Assembly (NCBI GenBank): GCA_028564705.1
Contig: JAPXFQ010002722.1
Span: 1,178,001 to 1,242,000 of the forward strand
Source of the DNA: Apricaphanius iberus
Taxonomy: Eukaryota; Chordata; Actinopteri; Cyprinodontiformes; Aphaniidae
Length of the DNA: 64,000 nucleotides
Direction of reading: 5' to 3'
Within the stretch, counting starts at the first letter, position 1. Every line of letters starts with the position of its first letter. Below the pieces are notes generated by a model that saw nothing but the letters and a program-made list of their open reading frames with translations, ran no database searches and was not told the origin of the DNA. A program made the position numbers and the translations under genes. Positions 36,641 through 51,549 of the stretch are shown here, in pieces.

Positions 36641-36947
36641 GTTCTTGGCTACAGTATGAAGGACTCTGAAAATCTAAATATTAAATGAAGTGCGTTTCTC
36701 TTCATGATGCTAGATGGCGACATGCGGCCTTTCGCTCTGTTCAAGTCAGTGAAGCAGATGGAGTAAATGCAGGACATGCGCAATGAGCGAATAAATGGAC
36801 AACAAAAATAACAACAACAGAACATTTTGTAATAACTGCACTGTTTTTCATTGTTTTATACTTGTGTTGCTACTGCTCGGTCTGTTGTTGCTGTTCCCGC
36901 TTCCACTTTCCCTTCACTTCCTGAAGTAGGAGTGCCAAGGATTCTTA

Positions 36948-37320
36948 CGGTGCTTAAACACACCGAACGCGATAGACGCGACCAGAGAGCCAGGTTTACA
37001 TGTAAAGTCAATGGACGAGCGCGATGAAGCGCGACTAGGGATCCCGCGACAAATCAGAAGCAAATTTGCGTTGAGAAAACGCTTTTCTGCCTGATTTGGC
37101 CGCAAAAGGCCCTGCTCTCTCCATCAAGAAGTCAGCTATGAACAGCTTCCTTACCCGGACACCCAGGCCTGATGGCTCCATGACAGTACGTCCTGCGCCG
37201 CTCACATATAATATTAAACCTTTAATAACCGCAGACAGATGGACAGCCACTCATCTTAGTAGTTGGTGTGTCAGAGGGCAAAACTTGGACGTTTGCAGCA
37301 CAAACTGGGCGAGTTTGTTC
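36948..37320 (+). mobile_element. PIF/Harbinger-like element, left part (copy 1)
   Basis: After a TTA (36945-36947) it starts CGGTGCTTAAACACACCGAA. It then shares long near-identical stretches with 55090-55715, such as ACCAGAGAGCCAGGTTTACA and ATGAACAGCTTCCTTACCCG. The right half of the element is missing. Confidence 0.65.
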
Positions 37321-39431
37321 TGTTTTACAATTAAGCATGACTATGTGCTGGTCTATGAGATAAAAGCCAGATCAAAACTCAATGAAGTTCTTGCTAATTT
37401 GTCTGTCCCTGTCTGATACACTTTGTAGCTGTGACTTTTTCCTCTTTTACATCCACCTTTAGAAGAACTCAGCTTCAAAACTGGAGCTAGGCAGGTAGGG
37501 GGGATAATAGTCACAGACAAACATCCCCAACATCACTGACTGATTGCTATGTGACGATGAACAAAGCTCAACCTCAAACCACAACCTCCTATCCTTCCAA
37601 CAATCAGCAGAAAACTGAACCCACCCCCTCAGATGCACTCAAGAGACATTTACAAGGAACAAGGCACCATGCCAAAAGAAGTCTATCAGCACAAGTACCC
37701 CATGAAGTACCTGGCTGTGTACGTGTTCTTCCTGTAGCTTAATGTCCAACTACGTCAATCCTTCAACAAACAAGCTCTTTGCAACGTATGAGCAAGGTCA
37801 TATTTAGTGGACAGATAAAAGATGGTGAATTTCAGTTATTCAATCAACTTGTTTCTAGTGCAGAGGCTATGTCTCTTAATATTCTCAATAAATTAGCATT
37901 TTAATCGCTTATACAATTGCATATACAAGGTGACACGTCCAGGAGAGGTGAATCGAACCCTTCCATAGTTCTCAACGATTCTGTAAGTCTGTCTTGGGGA
38001 ATAAAACCATGTAAAGCTGTTACAGGGTGAAATGTTACATGCTTAGAGCCTGTGTGATGTCAGCTGCTGATATTCTACATTTCACTTCATGGCTTATAAA
38101 AAGGTCAAGACAAAGAGAGTAGGTGTACATGTTAAATGAGATGTTACTTGGGTGTGTTTCACATTTTTATAGAAAGAATGTTGTTGAACTGAAACTGTGC
38201 ATGAATTAAAGGACACTACTAACAGGTCTATTTAAATGTATCCGTGTACTGATCTCATCACCATCATCTAGCAACATTGAAATACAGTTCTTGCGCTTTG
38301 CAAATTAAGTAATTTACATTAAAAAATCGATTACAATTCATATTTCGATTACAATGGTAGACACATCCAATAATGTTCTAATATTTTTACTCAGAAGTGA
38401 TTGCACTGTGGAAAGTCTGTTATTCATTGATGTTATAGTTACAAATATTATACATATTTCATCAACATATTTTATCAGTGTTTTGAAATAGTATTTTTGG
38501 TAGTATAATAAGGAGCAGTGACTGTGAGATCTGGCAGTGCATGTTCACAAACTGTGATTCCAGGCATTGGTGCACCTTGTTAAAAAGACTTCACGCAGTT
38601 GTAATGAGGGGCCAGCATGGCCACCTCTATGTGGAAGTCTCAGATAGCTTGTGGGGGGCAAGGGATTACAAACGTGTCTTGTTAAATTAGGCTCCTGCAG
38701 CTGAGTGCTGTGACTGAGTTTGGGCCTCAGCTGTCTAAGTGGAACCTGGGTCTGTCTTGGTGATGAGCTACAGACAAACATGAAGATCATAACACTGCAA
38801 TGCTCCTTTGGGAGATTAGTGATGCCTAGTGAAGTACACGCTTTCCTGGCCACTGCAAAGCTTCTTGAAAAAATATTTAAGGGGCCGTACACAACTAGAG
38901 ACTTTAAGGAAACGTAATTTGATTGTATTTAATCATGAATAATGAAAATGCTTGTTATATCATGTAAAAACAACACGTTTTATCAAGCAATTATTTGATT
39001 ACCTATGTGTGGCTAATGTACACCTGTTTTAGTTACATGTGTCCTATGTCATTCCAAATCATCTACAAATTATTACCTTTATTCACAAAAATCAGCTGCA
39101 GCATGAGGTTGTCTTATTCTTCGTGTCTCAGTTTGTGAATAAACAATTTAGACTGTACCTGCTGTCTGCTTGTATATCAGACTGATTGTATTTGGTTGTA
39201 AATGAACTTCCTTTCCTTCTACCCTCTGTGTAGCATTAGAATTAAGTATCTTTATAGGGCCAAACCCCATGCGTTGAAGAAACCAACTGAAGATGGACTC
39301 TTAAAGTTTGAAAAACCTTTTTGTCATAAACAATCAGTGAGGAGTTACAGGCCAATCTGAGTTAGCCACAGAGGGTTTTGAAATACCTTTGTAGGGTGCG
39401 GGTCAAAGGAGTCTCAAAGTTGCTGCTATAA
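37321..39431. other. intergenic, nothing recognised
   Basis: A GC-richer segment at about 38560-38900 carries a 115-codon minus-strand frame without any motif. Otherwise AT-rich single-copy-looking DNA. Confidence 0.35.
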
Positions 39432-39545
39432 CAGCGCGTTCACACCAAAGCGTCAGAAACGCGCTACACACCCCTAGTTGGGCGCTTGAACATTCGCACC
39501 TCAACGTGGATCCAAAGCGAATTGGATGCGCTTCAAAATAAGCAA
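39432..39545 (-). mobile_element. PIF/Harbinger-like element end (copy 3, inverted)
   Basis: Following a TAA (39429-39431), the stretch CAGCGCGTTCACACCAAAGC and CATTCGCACCTCAACGTGGA matches, in reverse complement, the right end of the 55090-56166 element. Only about 115 bases are recognisable. Confidence 0.5.
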
Positions 39546-39825
39546 TTTTAATGATGACTTCCTTCTCATCACTGTGTAAACTGGCATACAAAGATTTGCT
39601 TAGTGAACTTAAAATTGAACTGAAGAGGTTAGAGCTGCAGACCTGTTTTTGTAGCCATTTTGTTTTACATTGATGCCCAAGTTTGGCATCCTTAATATAA
39701 TAAACACTTTGGCAGCTTTCAGGTCCATTTTTGTCCACCTTGAGCCCATGCTGTTTGTTTATTTGAATTCTCCCCATTTCTGACATTGAAATGAATATGA
39801 CTTATCATGACAACACTACAGTTTC

Positions 39826-39885
39826 TCACCCAATGATTGCTGGAGTTAGAGACCAGCCCCTGTGAGGATGGATGGATGGATGACA
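39826..39885 (+). repeat. LINE tail with GGAT repeat
   Basis: A short segment ending in a GGATGGATGGATGGATGA run (about 39866-39883) looks like the 3' terminus of an RTE/Rex3-like LINE. Confidence 0.35.
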
Positions 39886-41440
39886 AGACTGAACACAGAA
39901 AAATGATAAACACCATTAAAAATAAGTGATTACGTGATTGCAATTAATAAAATGAACTTTTTAAATATTCTGTGTAAGTTGACTTCCTTTATTTGTACCT
40001 CATGACCAAAAATGTGTTTAATCCAAAATGTAAATGAAGCCAATAATATATATAAAAAATAAATGGGATATTTTCTAAAGCAATAGTGTAAATGTACAAT
40101 GACACTTAAAAGGCCATAAGAGTAACAAGTGGGCTGTTGTAGGCAGTTTACAGAGTAACAGGTCCAGATTATCTTATTAACAATTTAGCTAGTGCTAAGT
40201 ATGTGTCTTGTTAAAGGACACTATGGCTATAGAAATGGTTGTTGATGCTATTGTATGTCAAAGATAAGGAATCAATTACCTTTTTAGTTACAAAAGAGTT
40301 TCTTAACCCCCCGAAGGAATATTGGCCTTCAGCGCACCAACCATCGCCACAGTACCCATTGGAAGCATCATGCATACATTCAACATCTCAAACTCAGAAC
40401 TAGTCTTTACTAAGGAGATACACCCCCTGTTGACCATTAAGCAACTAAAGCAGAGCAAGTAGTGCTAAATTAAATAAACTATAGTATCAAGTAGAATATT
40501 TTTGTTCCAGCATTTCAGTATTTCTGATTTCAAGAATTATATTTGTTTATAAATATGCTGTTTTGACACTGGGTTTTATGTGAAAAAATGAATCAAGTTT
40601 TATTTAACCTTTATCACTTTCCCCAATAGGCTTTATTACTATCAAATGTAAAGGTATTTCTTTAAGATCCAAGTGCTACGCAATGCATCACACAAACTGG
40701 TTATTGGAAGTCCTAAGTTTTGATTAAAAAAAGGCAAACTTACTTTTGATCAGTCTAGCAAAACTTCTCTTTCTTTCAGCTTATTCACACTTGTTGCTAC
40801 ACTCACACATTAACAGTTCAGCACGGCCCAGAAGAAAAACAATACAAACTTAATACACTTAAGTGTCACAAGCTTGGAAGACAAGGTGAGCTTGTTAGAA
40901 TATGGTTGAGGACTCTTCAGAAATTTTGTCCATCACATACTCTTATGCTGAAACACTGAGACAGAGGGTAGCTCAGCAAACCCCTCTTCTTCCGCTTTAA
41001 ATATCAGCGTGAATACAACAAAGTGGTATAAAAGAGGGATTGTGGTACCTGGAGAGGTGAACAGTTATTCCACAGGAAAAGTCTTTTTGGTATCCTAAAA
41101 TCTCATCCCCATCTTTCAAGGTCTTGAAAAGTTTATACATATAAGTATAAGTACAATCTAATAAACACATTTAAGGATCAACAATATGTGATCCTAAATG
41201 AATAGGTACAAGAGTCAATGTGTCTCAGATCATCTTCAGAGCTACAAATGTTGATAGTCATCTTAAAACACAAAAGAATCCTTTGTACATGCAGGTATTA
41301 GTGCATTGTTCCTGCAAATAAAAAACACACAATTGTATGTATTCCATTGATTCAATTTCCAAATAGTACGAGATGAATTTGGCATAGTATTACAAATAAA
41401 ATGTCTGTCCTTGAGATCACTTTCACACCCTCCTAGTCCC
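39886..41440. other. intergenic, downstream of the HCN gene
   Basis: AT-rich sequence without repeat boundaries or exons. The proximal part may belong to the 3' UTR if a distal polyadenylation site is used. Confidence 0.35.
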
Positions 41441-41446
41441 TTTATT
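41441..41446 (-). terminator. candidate polyadenylation signal of the HCN gene
   Basis: The minus strand has AATAAA about 255 bases after the stop codon. It is the nearest canonical hexamer I found; others further downstream are possible. Confidence 0.3.
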
Positions 41447-41699
41447 ATGAGCCTATAAGTTTAATATATTTCTGCCTATATACAGCAAGTATGAATAAAA
41501 ATAACAATGAATTTAACAAATAAGGAATACCCTACAGCTCTGAGTTTCCCGGTGAAACATTGTGGATTCACAGTAAATTTAAAGATCCTGATTAAATGAG
41601 AGATGGAACACAATGAAGTCTGACAACATAAAATAATCTAATGAGTGCTGATAGCTGTAGGTTTCATTTCAGGGGAGCACAGGAGGGTGTGATCGATCC

Positions 41700-45472
<3,773 letters not shown>

Positions 45473-45563
45473 TTACACTCTAGAGCTAACACTTTAAACA
45501 AATTCATATAGGCTACGGGAGGGCTACGGCTTCACACTTTAATATTTGTGGAAGACTGTAGAC

Positions 45564-45786
45564 CAGGGATCCTCAAGTCCAGGCCTCAAGGGCCGATGTC
45601 CTACCAGTTTTAGAGGTGTCTCTGCTCCAACACAGCTGATTCAAATTCTCTAACTTCCTCCTCAGCATTGCAAAGTTCTGCAGAGGCCTACTAACGAGCC
45701 ATTATTTGATTCTGGTGTGTTGAACCAGGGAAATAACTGAAACCTGCAGGATACCGGCCCCCGAGGCCTGGAGGTGGGGATCCCTG
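45564..45786. mobile_element. hAT-type MITE with perfect target duplication
   Basis: It begins CAGGGATCCTCAAGTCCAGG and ends GGAGGTGGGGATCCCTG, an imperfect inverted repeat. The 8-bp flanks are identical: CTGTAGAC at 45556-45563 and at 45787-45794. Length 223 bp. The interior AACACAGCTGATTCAAAT and GGTGTGTTGAACCAGGGAAA segments are complementary, giving a long stem typical of this family. Confidence 0.9.
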
Positions 45787-45889
45787 CTGTAGACCCATAA
45801 TAAGCCATTCTTTCCTTCACTCAAGGATGTACTAAAAGGTAGTCAACTCTGTATTAACTGGATAGCATATCAACTGCATGTCAATGTGG

Positions 45890-46445
45890 TAAACCTTATA
45901 GTTCACATTTATTTTGATTAAAATCCTGATCGGAATAAAAACGATCAAACCCAATCAAAGTTATTCGAATCAAAATTTCATTCTGATTAAGAGGGTTGGT
46001 TTATTCCGACAGTTAATCCGATCGTGGTGCATGTAAACTAATATTCCGAATGTAAGTCATTCCTGCGCATGTCTGTTAAGTCATGCGTAGACGTACAATA
46101 CTTTCTCCTAAAAAATAAAGGGATTTGGTTTGTAATTCGATTGTGTACATAAGAATGAAGGCTTGTGGATGTAAAACCATGACCAGAAAAAATAAATAAA
46201 ATCACCCTCTGAAGAACATCATAGTCCTCCATTTCAAATGGGTGCAGCCATGTTTATTTAAAATGGAAGTCCATTTCTTCTTCTACGGCCATGTCCGGTG
46301 TTTTAGATAGTTCTGCACATGTCAAAATTTTTATTCCGTTCAGACATGTAGCAGATGATAGATTTCTTCAAGGTACATGTAAACTGTCAAATTCTAATCT
46401 GAACTATGATTGGATTAAATATATTTTGCAGATGTAAATGTAGCA
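45890..46445. mobile_element. probable DNA-transposon MITE
   Basis: The left region (TTTTGATTAAAATCCTGATC) and right region (ATTGGATTAAATATATTTTG) are roughly inverted, with repeated ATTCCGA and CATGTAAAC words characteristic of fish MITEs. Exact ends and target duplication are not resolved. Confidence 0.4.
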
Positions 46446-46989
46446 AATGTTCCCTGTTTTCAAAACTAAGGCTAAACTGTTGCTTCATCTTCCCTTATGC
46501 AAAGGTGGAGCAGTTCAGCTCCTTGCACCCCGGTGAAATGTTCATACATGCATCTTATTAATATGCATAATGTGTTATGGCTCGATTTGAATTTTCTGCT
46601 TAGTTAGTCTTGATTCCATATCAACTGAAATGAAAAAGTATTATCTTTTAAATTATTTTAAAAAATTGACAGAAAAAAATGATTATCACCAGATTTAAAA
46701 AAAACAACTATTGAAATAACCAACAACCAAAGATTGTGATGCAACCTTTGATTTAGCTAAAGCGATGCAACCTGAGGTATGCAAAAGGATGCAGAGATGG
46801 CTTGTGTAGAATTAACATAAAATTATAAATATGAAAAGAACATGAATAGACTATTGATGTCACCATTGGGATATGAACTGCACCAGTATGATAATCCAAT
46901 ATATAAACGAGTACTTCTCTTAATGCGACACAAAGACGGGTGCCCCTCCAGACTAAAAAGGTAGGTTTTTTGTTCACTGGGTTGGATAA

Positions 46990-47205
46990 TGTTTTGTTGC
47001 ATTCACACGTGATTTGTTCCAAACCTGGGTTCGTTTGGAATCGGTCCAAGACCACCTTTTCAGCTGGGTCTCTGTTCACTTGTTTGGTGCACACCATAGT
47101 TCGCTGGTTTGTATTGACACCAGAGCAAAAGGTCTGGACCAAGGGAGGAAACGAATTAGATTTTGTGTTAAGCAAATGAGGTAGGTGTGAATATGTCCTA
47201 AAACA
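46990..47205. mobile_element. possible MITE
   Basis: A left GCATTCACACGTGATTTG and a right TAGGTGTGAATATG look like inverted termini around a body containing GGTCCAAGACC and GGTCTGGACC. Boundaries are uncertain. Confidence 0.35.
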
Positions 47206-48997
47206 GCAAAAGTATGGTTTGTTTCAGATTAGGTCAAGTGATCCATCTGCTCTTGTACCATTTATTTATATTGACCATATATGTGTGATATTTCCTGACA
47301 TTTCCCGAATTGTAAAGCAAAGATCAAGTTTTAGGAGAAATATTTAACACATTTGCTTTGATTCTTACTTTTTGGTATAAAAATTGTAACTGTGTAATCC
47401 AATCAAGGAAGCACTAAGTGCTTTTTTTGAGCTTTGGATCTGACCGTTTAGGAAAAATATTGCTCCTTTTAAGATGCTGCACAGCTGTTGAAATGTAGCA
47501 CACAAACCGTGTAAGTGGAAGGGAGAGTCTCTGTTGCATGTGTATGCAAGTTTTTTTCAAGCGGCATAGGGTATCAGCATGCGTCTATGCAAGGTACCCA
47601 AATTTATGTGAATATAGTAAACAGGGAGATACAGGGTAATAATTTACCAGTGATTGTGTTTTTTTTGCTTTAGTTTTGGCTGTAATTCAGCCTCTTGTTT
47701 CTGTTAGTAATCCTGTATTTTCTTCCTCAGAAGAACAATTATACATGTTGTCCTTTCTTTCTTATGACCCAGTTAAAGTGTAAAGGATGTACATTCATAT
47801 TGGGAGAAATTGATTTTATTTGGCTTCGTTCAATCAAAATCACTGAGTTCAAATCCAAGTGTTTGTCTCTATCTTCACAAATATTTATTCCCACTTGGCA
47901 AGAATGAGAATTTGTGTCCTCAGTGCAAATTTTAATTCCATTGTTTTTTTGTTTTTTATTTGCAAATTTGTAATAACAGCAATATCTTGTAAATATACAT
48001 TTTCACAATTATTGTTTGACATTATAGATTGCAAACTTTTTTTAAATAAAATTTAAATTAAATTTGTATATGATTTGCACCCTAAACACATAGTACTTTT
48101 GAAACAAAAATTAAATCCAAATTACAAGTCTATAAATGCAAGAAAATGTATGTAAATATATATGATTGTTAAATATTTGAATATCCTCCACATCTTTTTT
48201 AGCATATTCACTATTTGCATCTGACCCAAAAGTTAACTCACAAGATATCCCTTAGGTTGCAGTTTTTCTCAGTTTCTTTGGCAAAGTTCTCACAACAGAA
48301 TTAAACTTTAGTGTAATCTCCATAACATGCAGTCGTACAGGTGCAACCTATTGACAGTTTCATGTTCCTTTTATCCAAATACATATGCTTTTGGACATGA
48401 AGCAATTGAGTAAGTACAGATATCTGCAAAATGATCACATTTGGCTTGCTTTTGATAACTATTCACTCGCTTTTATAATGTTTGTCAAAATTAAATATAC
48501 TTGTACAGGCTGAATAGTCACTGTTCATACAACTATCAATTTTCATTTCATTGCTTGCATCATTGAATACAAAATTGTTGAATATGTCAAACATTTTGTA
48601 CATCCATTTTGAAATATATTTGTATTGTGTTTCCATAAAAATGTCCATTAATAACTATTCTCAGAGTAACCTTATCTCACTAATGAAAAGTGGGTGTGTG
48701 ATTAGTTGCAACCATTGACAAGCCTCTTCTTCACAGTCACTCACTGAACCCCCACTTTACAAGTATATATAAACCAGGAGACAGGATTGGCTTGAGGTGC
48801 ATAGTGTATCTACAAAACTGCAAATACATGTAAGGTCAGCCTCATGGAAGTGGGGTGAGGATGTCTGTTTTAAATACAGAATTTAAGTACAGTATTTTCA
48901 GTTTCAAAACTACTGCAGTAAGGTTTACTGAGCCAAAGGGAGTTTATATTTGTTGTACTTTTTTTTTTGTGAACAGTCGCAGATATACAGTATAAAG

Positions 48998-49347
48998 CAG
49001 CGGTGTCAAACTCATTTCCATTATGGGCCACATCGAGCTGATAAATATCCTTAAAGGGCCAGTTGTGGCAGAAGGCATTGATAAAATTATAACAAACTGT
49101 TAAAATCAGCCTCCGCATTCCAAAAGTGCGTCTTAAAATTTAATAATACTCAACATCTTTACATAATGATGTGATTTTTGGACTGTTCAAATAAATAATG
49201 ATTTTATTTTACTGATGAAAATGTACTGTGGTGCACAAAAATAAAACTTAATTTTTCTATCTTTAGGGTCCTCAAGAGTTTAGAGGGCCACATAAATGGC
49301 CATGGAGGGCCGGATTTGGCCCCTGGGTCTGGAGTTTGACACGTGTG
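48998..49347. mobile_element. hAT-type MITE
   Basis: It begins CAGCGGTGTCAAACTCATTT and ends GGAGTTTGACACGTGTG. The GTGTCAAACTC core is inverted at both ends. Flanks GTATAAAG (48990-48997) and GTACAAAG (49348-49355) match at 7 of 8 bases. Length 350 bp; non-coding. Confidence 0.85.
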
Positions 49348-49783
49348 GTACAAAGTAAAGTGCATATTCAGTGTCTTAATTTTTATTTAATTCTAGTTTC
49401 AAAATGCCATGCAAGGTATATAATGAAGTCTTGACTTTACATGACATTAGGAAGCACTTCCAAAGTGAGCTGTCACAACAAAAACATGTTCAAACCTTTT
49501 GACTTGACTGTTCAAAGATGACACATTTATTGACATAAATACTTGCTTTTAAAGAAGAAGTTATCAATTTTAATACCGAAACTTGCTTTTAAAGCACGAA
49601 CTACCCCTTTTGAGCTACTGACTTGCTTTTGTGCAATTGATTTTCCATTTTGAGAAGGTGACTCGCTGTTGAAGGTTTTGCAGTTTGCACTAATTCTTTT
49701 GAGAAACGCCTTAACAGTGGCGCAAACTGTAAGTAGAAGGCCTACTAATGACTATCAGCTAGTAATGGCTATTCAGCATCAGT

Positions 49784-50179
49784 TAGGGATGCAACAACAT
49801 CCCTCTTTTCAAACCGATATGATACCGATACTTGGATTTGAGTACTTGCTGATACCAAGTACCATTACCAATACTTCTACCAAACAGGAAAGAGCAGTGA
49901 ATTTGAAGGTTTTATTTTCTTCTCTGCTTGTTGCAACAAATTAAGGTGAATTACATTAAAAAACTAAATTATAAATAAAAATTACCAAATAACTTAAATT
50001 TACATAAAAACTTTCTATAAAATAATTCCAGAGTTTTTCTTTCTTTTTTTTTTTTTTGCATTGCAGAGTTTTTACATTTTAAGTATCTGTTCATGGTGTC
50101 TGTAAACTTTAACCAATACCGATATACAGTAGTACATAAGAACGGTATCGGGGCCGATACCAGTATCAGTGCATCCATA
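49784..50179. mobile_element. MITE with TAGGGATGCA ends
   Basis: The left end TAGGGATGCAACAACATCC and the right end GTATCAGTGCATCCATA are inverted. The body is built of CCGATA/TATCGG words, as in a common vertebrate MITE family. The expected 8-bp target duplication is not visible. Confidence 0.6.
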
Positions 50180-51549
50180 AACCTAGTAGATAATCATGTG
50201 AAGCATGCAGCGTCTCTGAGGTATTATGCATTAATTCATGGAAAAGCAGTCAATATTTAAGTATATTTATGTAAATTATAGCCAAGGTAATAATTTAGCG
50301 TAATAATTTCAAAGACCAAAGCTTTTTGCCTTATACATGTAGCAAATAACATTTTCTGAAAGCTGGTGGTAATTTAGGTTCAGGAGACAAAATTAGGAAA
50401 TACCATAATATGTGGCATCACAGTACAAAACCTGTGGCTGTACAAAACCACAGGTCAGGGAAACATTGGTCTCTTCCAGTGACATGTGACTGATTATTTT
50501 AAAAGTAATGAGCTGAATCAAAGAACTATCTAAAATGTTGGATATCCACAACCTTATATGCACTTATGCACGGTGTCTGTGTGTGTAAAGGAAAACATGG
50601 CTAAATGTAGCTTCCATCAGTTAACAAGAAAGCCTTAAAAATGTGAAAACTATGAAAGTGCCACAACCCTTTGTGTGCTTTTCTGTGTGCTCTGGGAACC
50701 TAAGTGTGTCTTGCTGTTGCAGCCTTGGCCATTGCTGTGTCTATTTCCCACTGCCCAGCTCCAGTAATCCCCTCCGGAGAGGAGCACTGCTGCTCTGTAT
50801 TAAATCCTCTTGTCGCGTGGCTTTCTGGATGAAGCCAACACTGCCTGGATGAGGTATTGAGCTGCAGTGAGCCCCTCTGGCCTTACCTGAACTCTGTCTG
50901 TGAAGAAAGCAACTGAAACCTAGTCACTATGAGGTGCCACGTGAACTCTAATTGGAAGCAAAATAAAACCAATGGGGGCTACTGCAGTATTTCTGTACAG
51001 AAACAAAAAACACCCCAACATTAGTAGATGTGTCTAAAAGTTATACATCAAAATGCCTGAATTAATCATCACTGAGAGAAACAAGGACAACAATATGCTT
51101 TTCTGGGTCTTTTTTCCCCCAAATTTAATTGACGTATGGATCTGGTCACTTAAAGTTATACAACCTATCATTGAATGTTGAGTAAAAAAATGCACTTTTT
51201 AAATTTTGAATTTAAATTTACAGTTTTTAGAGTAAAAAAAAATATTTTGAGAGAAGACTAATTATTGCTTTTTTCAAAAAGTAAACATATTATTTACCAG
51301 GCACTATTGCATTGCATTACTTTGGAAATATGTGCACAAATATATGTGAATTTGTCACATATAAGTAAGTATTGTAAACTGAAACAAAACAAATACAACC
51401 CTTTCACAGTTTTCAAATAACAACCACAAAGTTACATTAATTAAAGTTAATTTTACCTGCTATTGATGAAAACAAGTTGTGCGAGATTAAATTACATTTG
51501 GTTTTTAAAAGTATTTTGTAAAAAAACAAAAAAACAAACTGAAGTTCGA

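Noticed and set aside
37945..37980. A GGTTCGATTC-like B box on the minus strand suggesting a tRNA or tRNA-derived SINE.
   Set aside because: No A box at the right distance and no cloverleaf arms could be folded around it.
38545..38892. Minus-strand frame of 115 codons.
   Set aside because: No recognisable motif, no plausible splice sites in frame, and neighbouring sequence looks non-coding.
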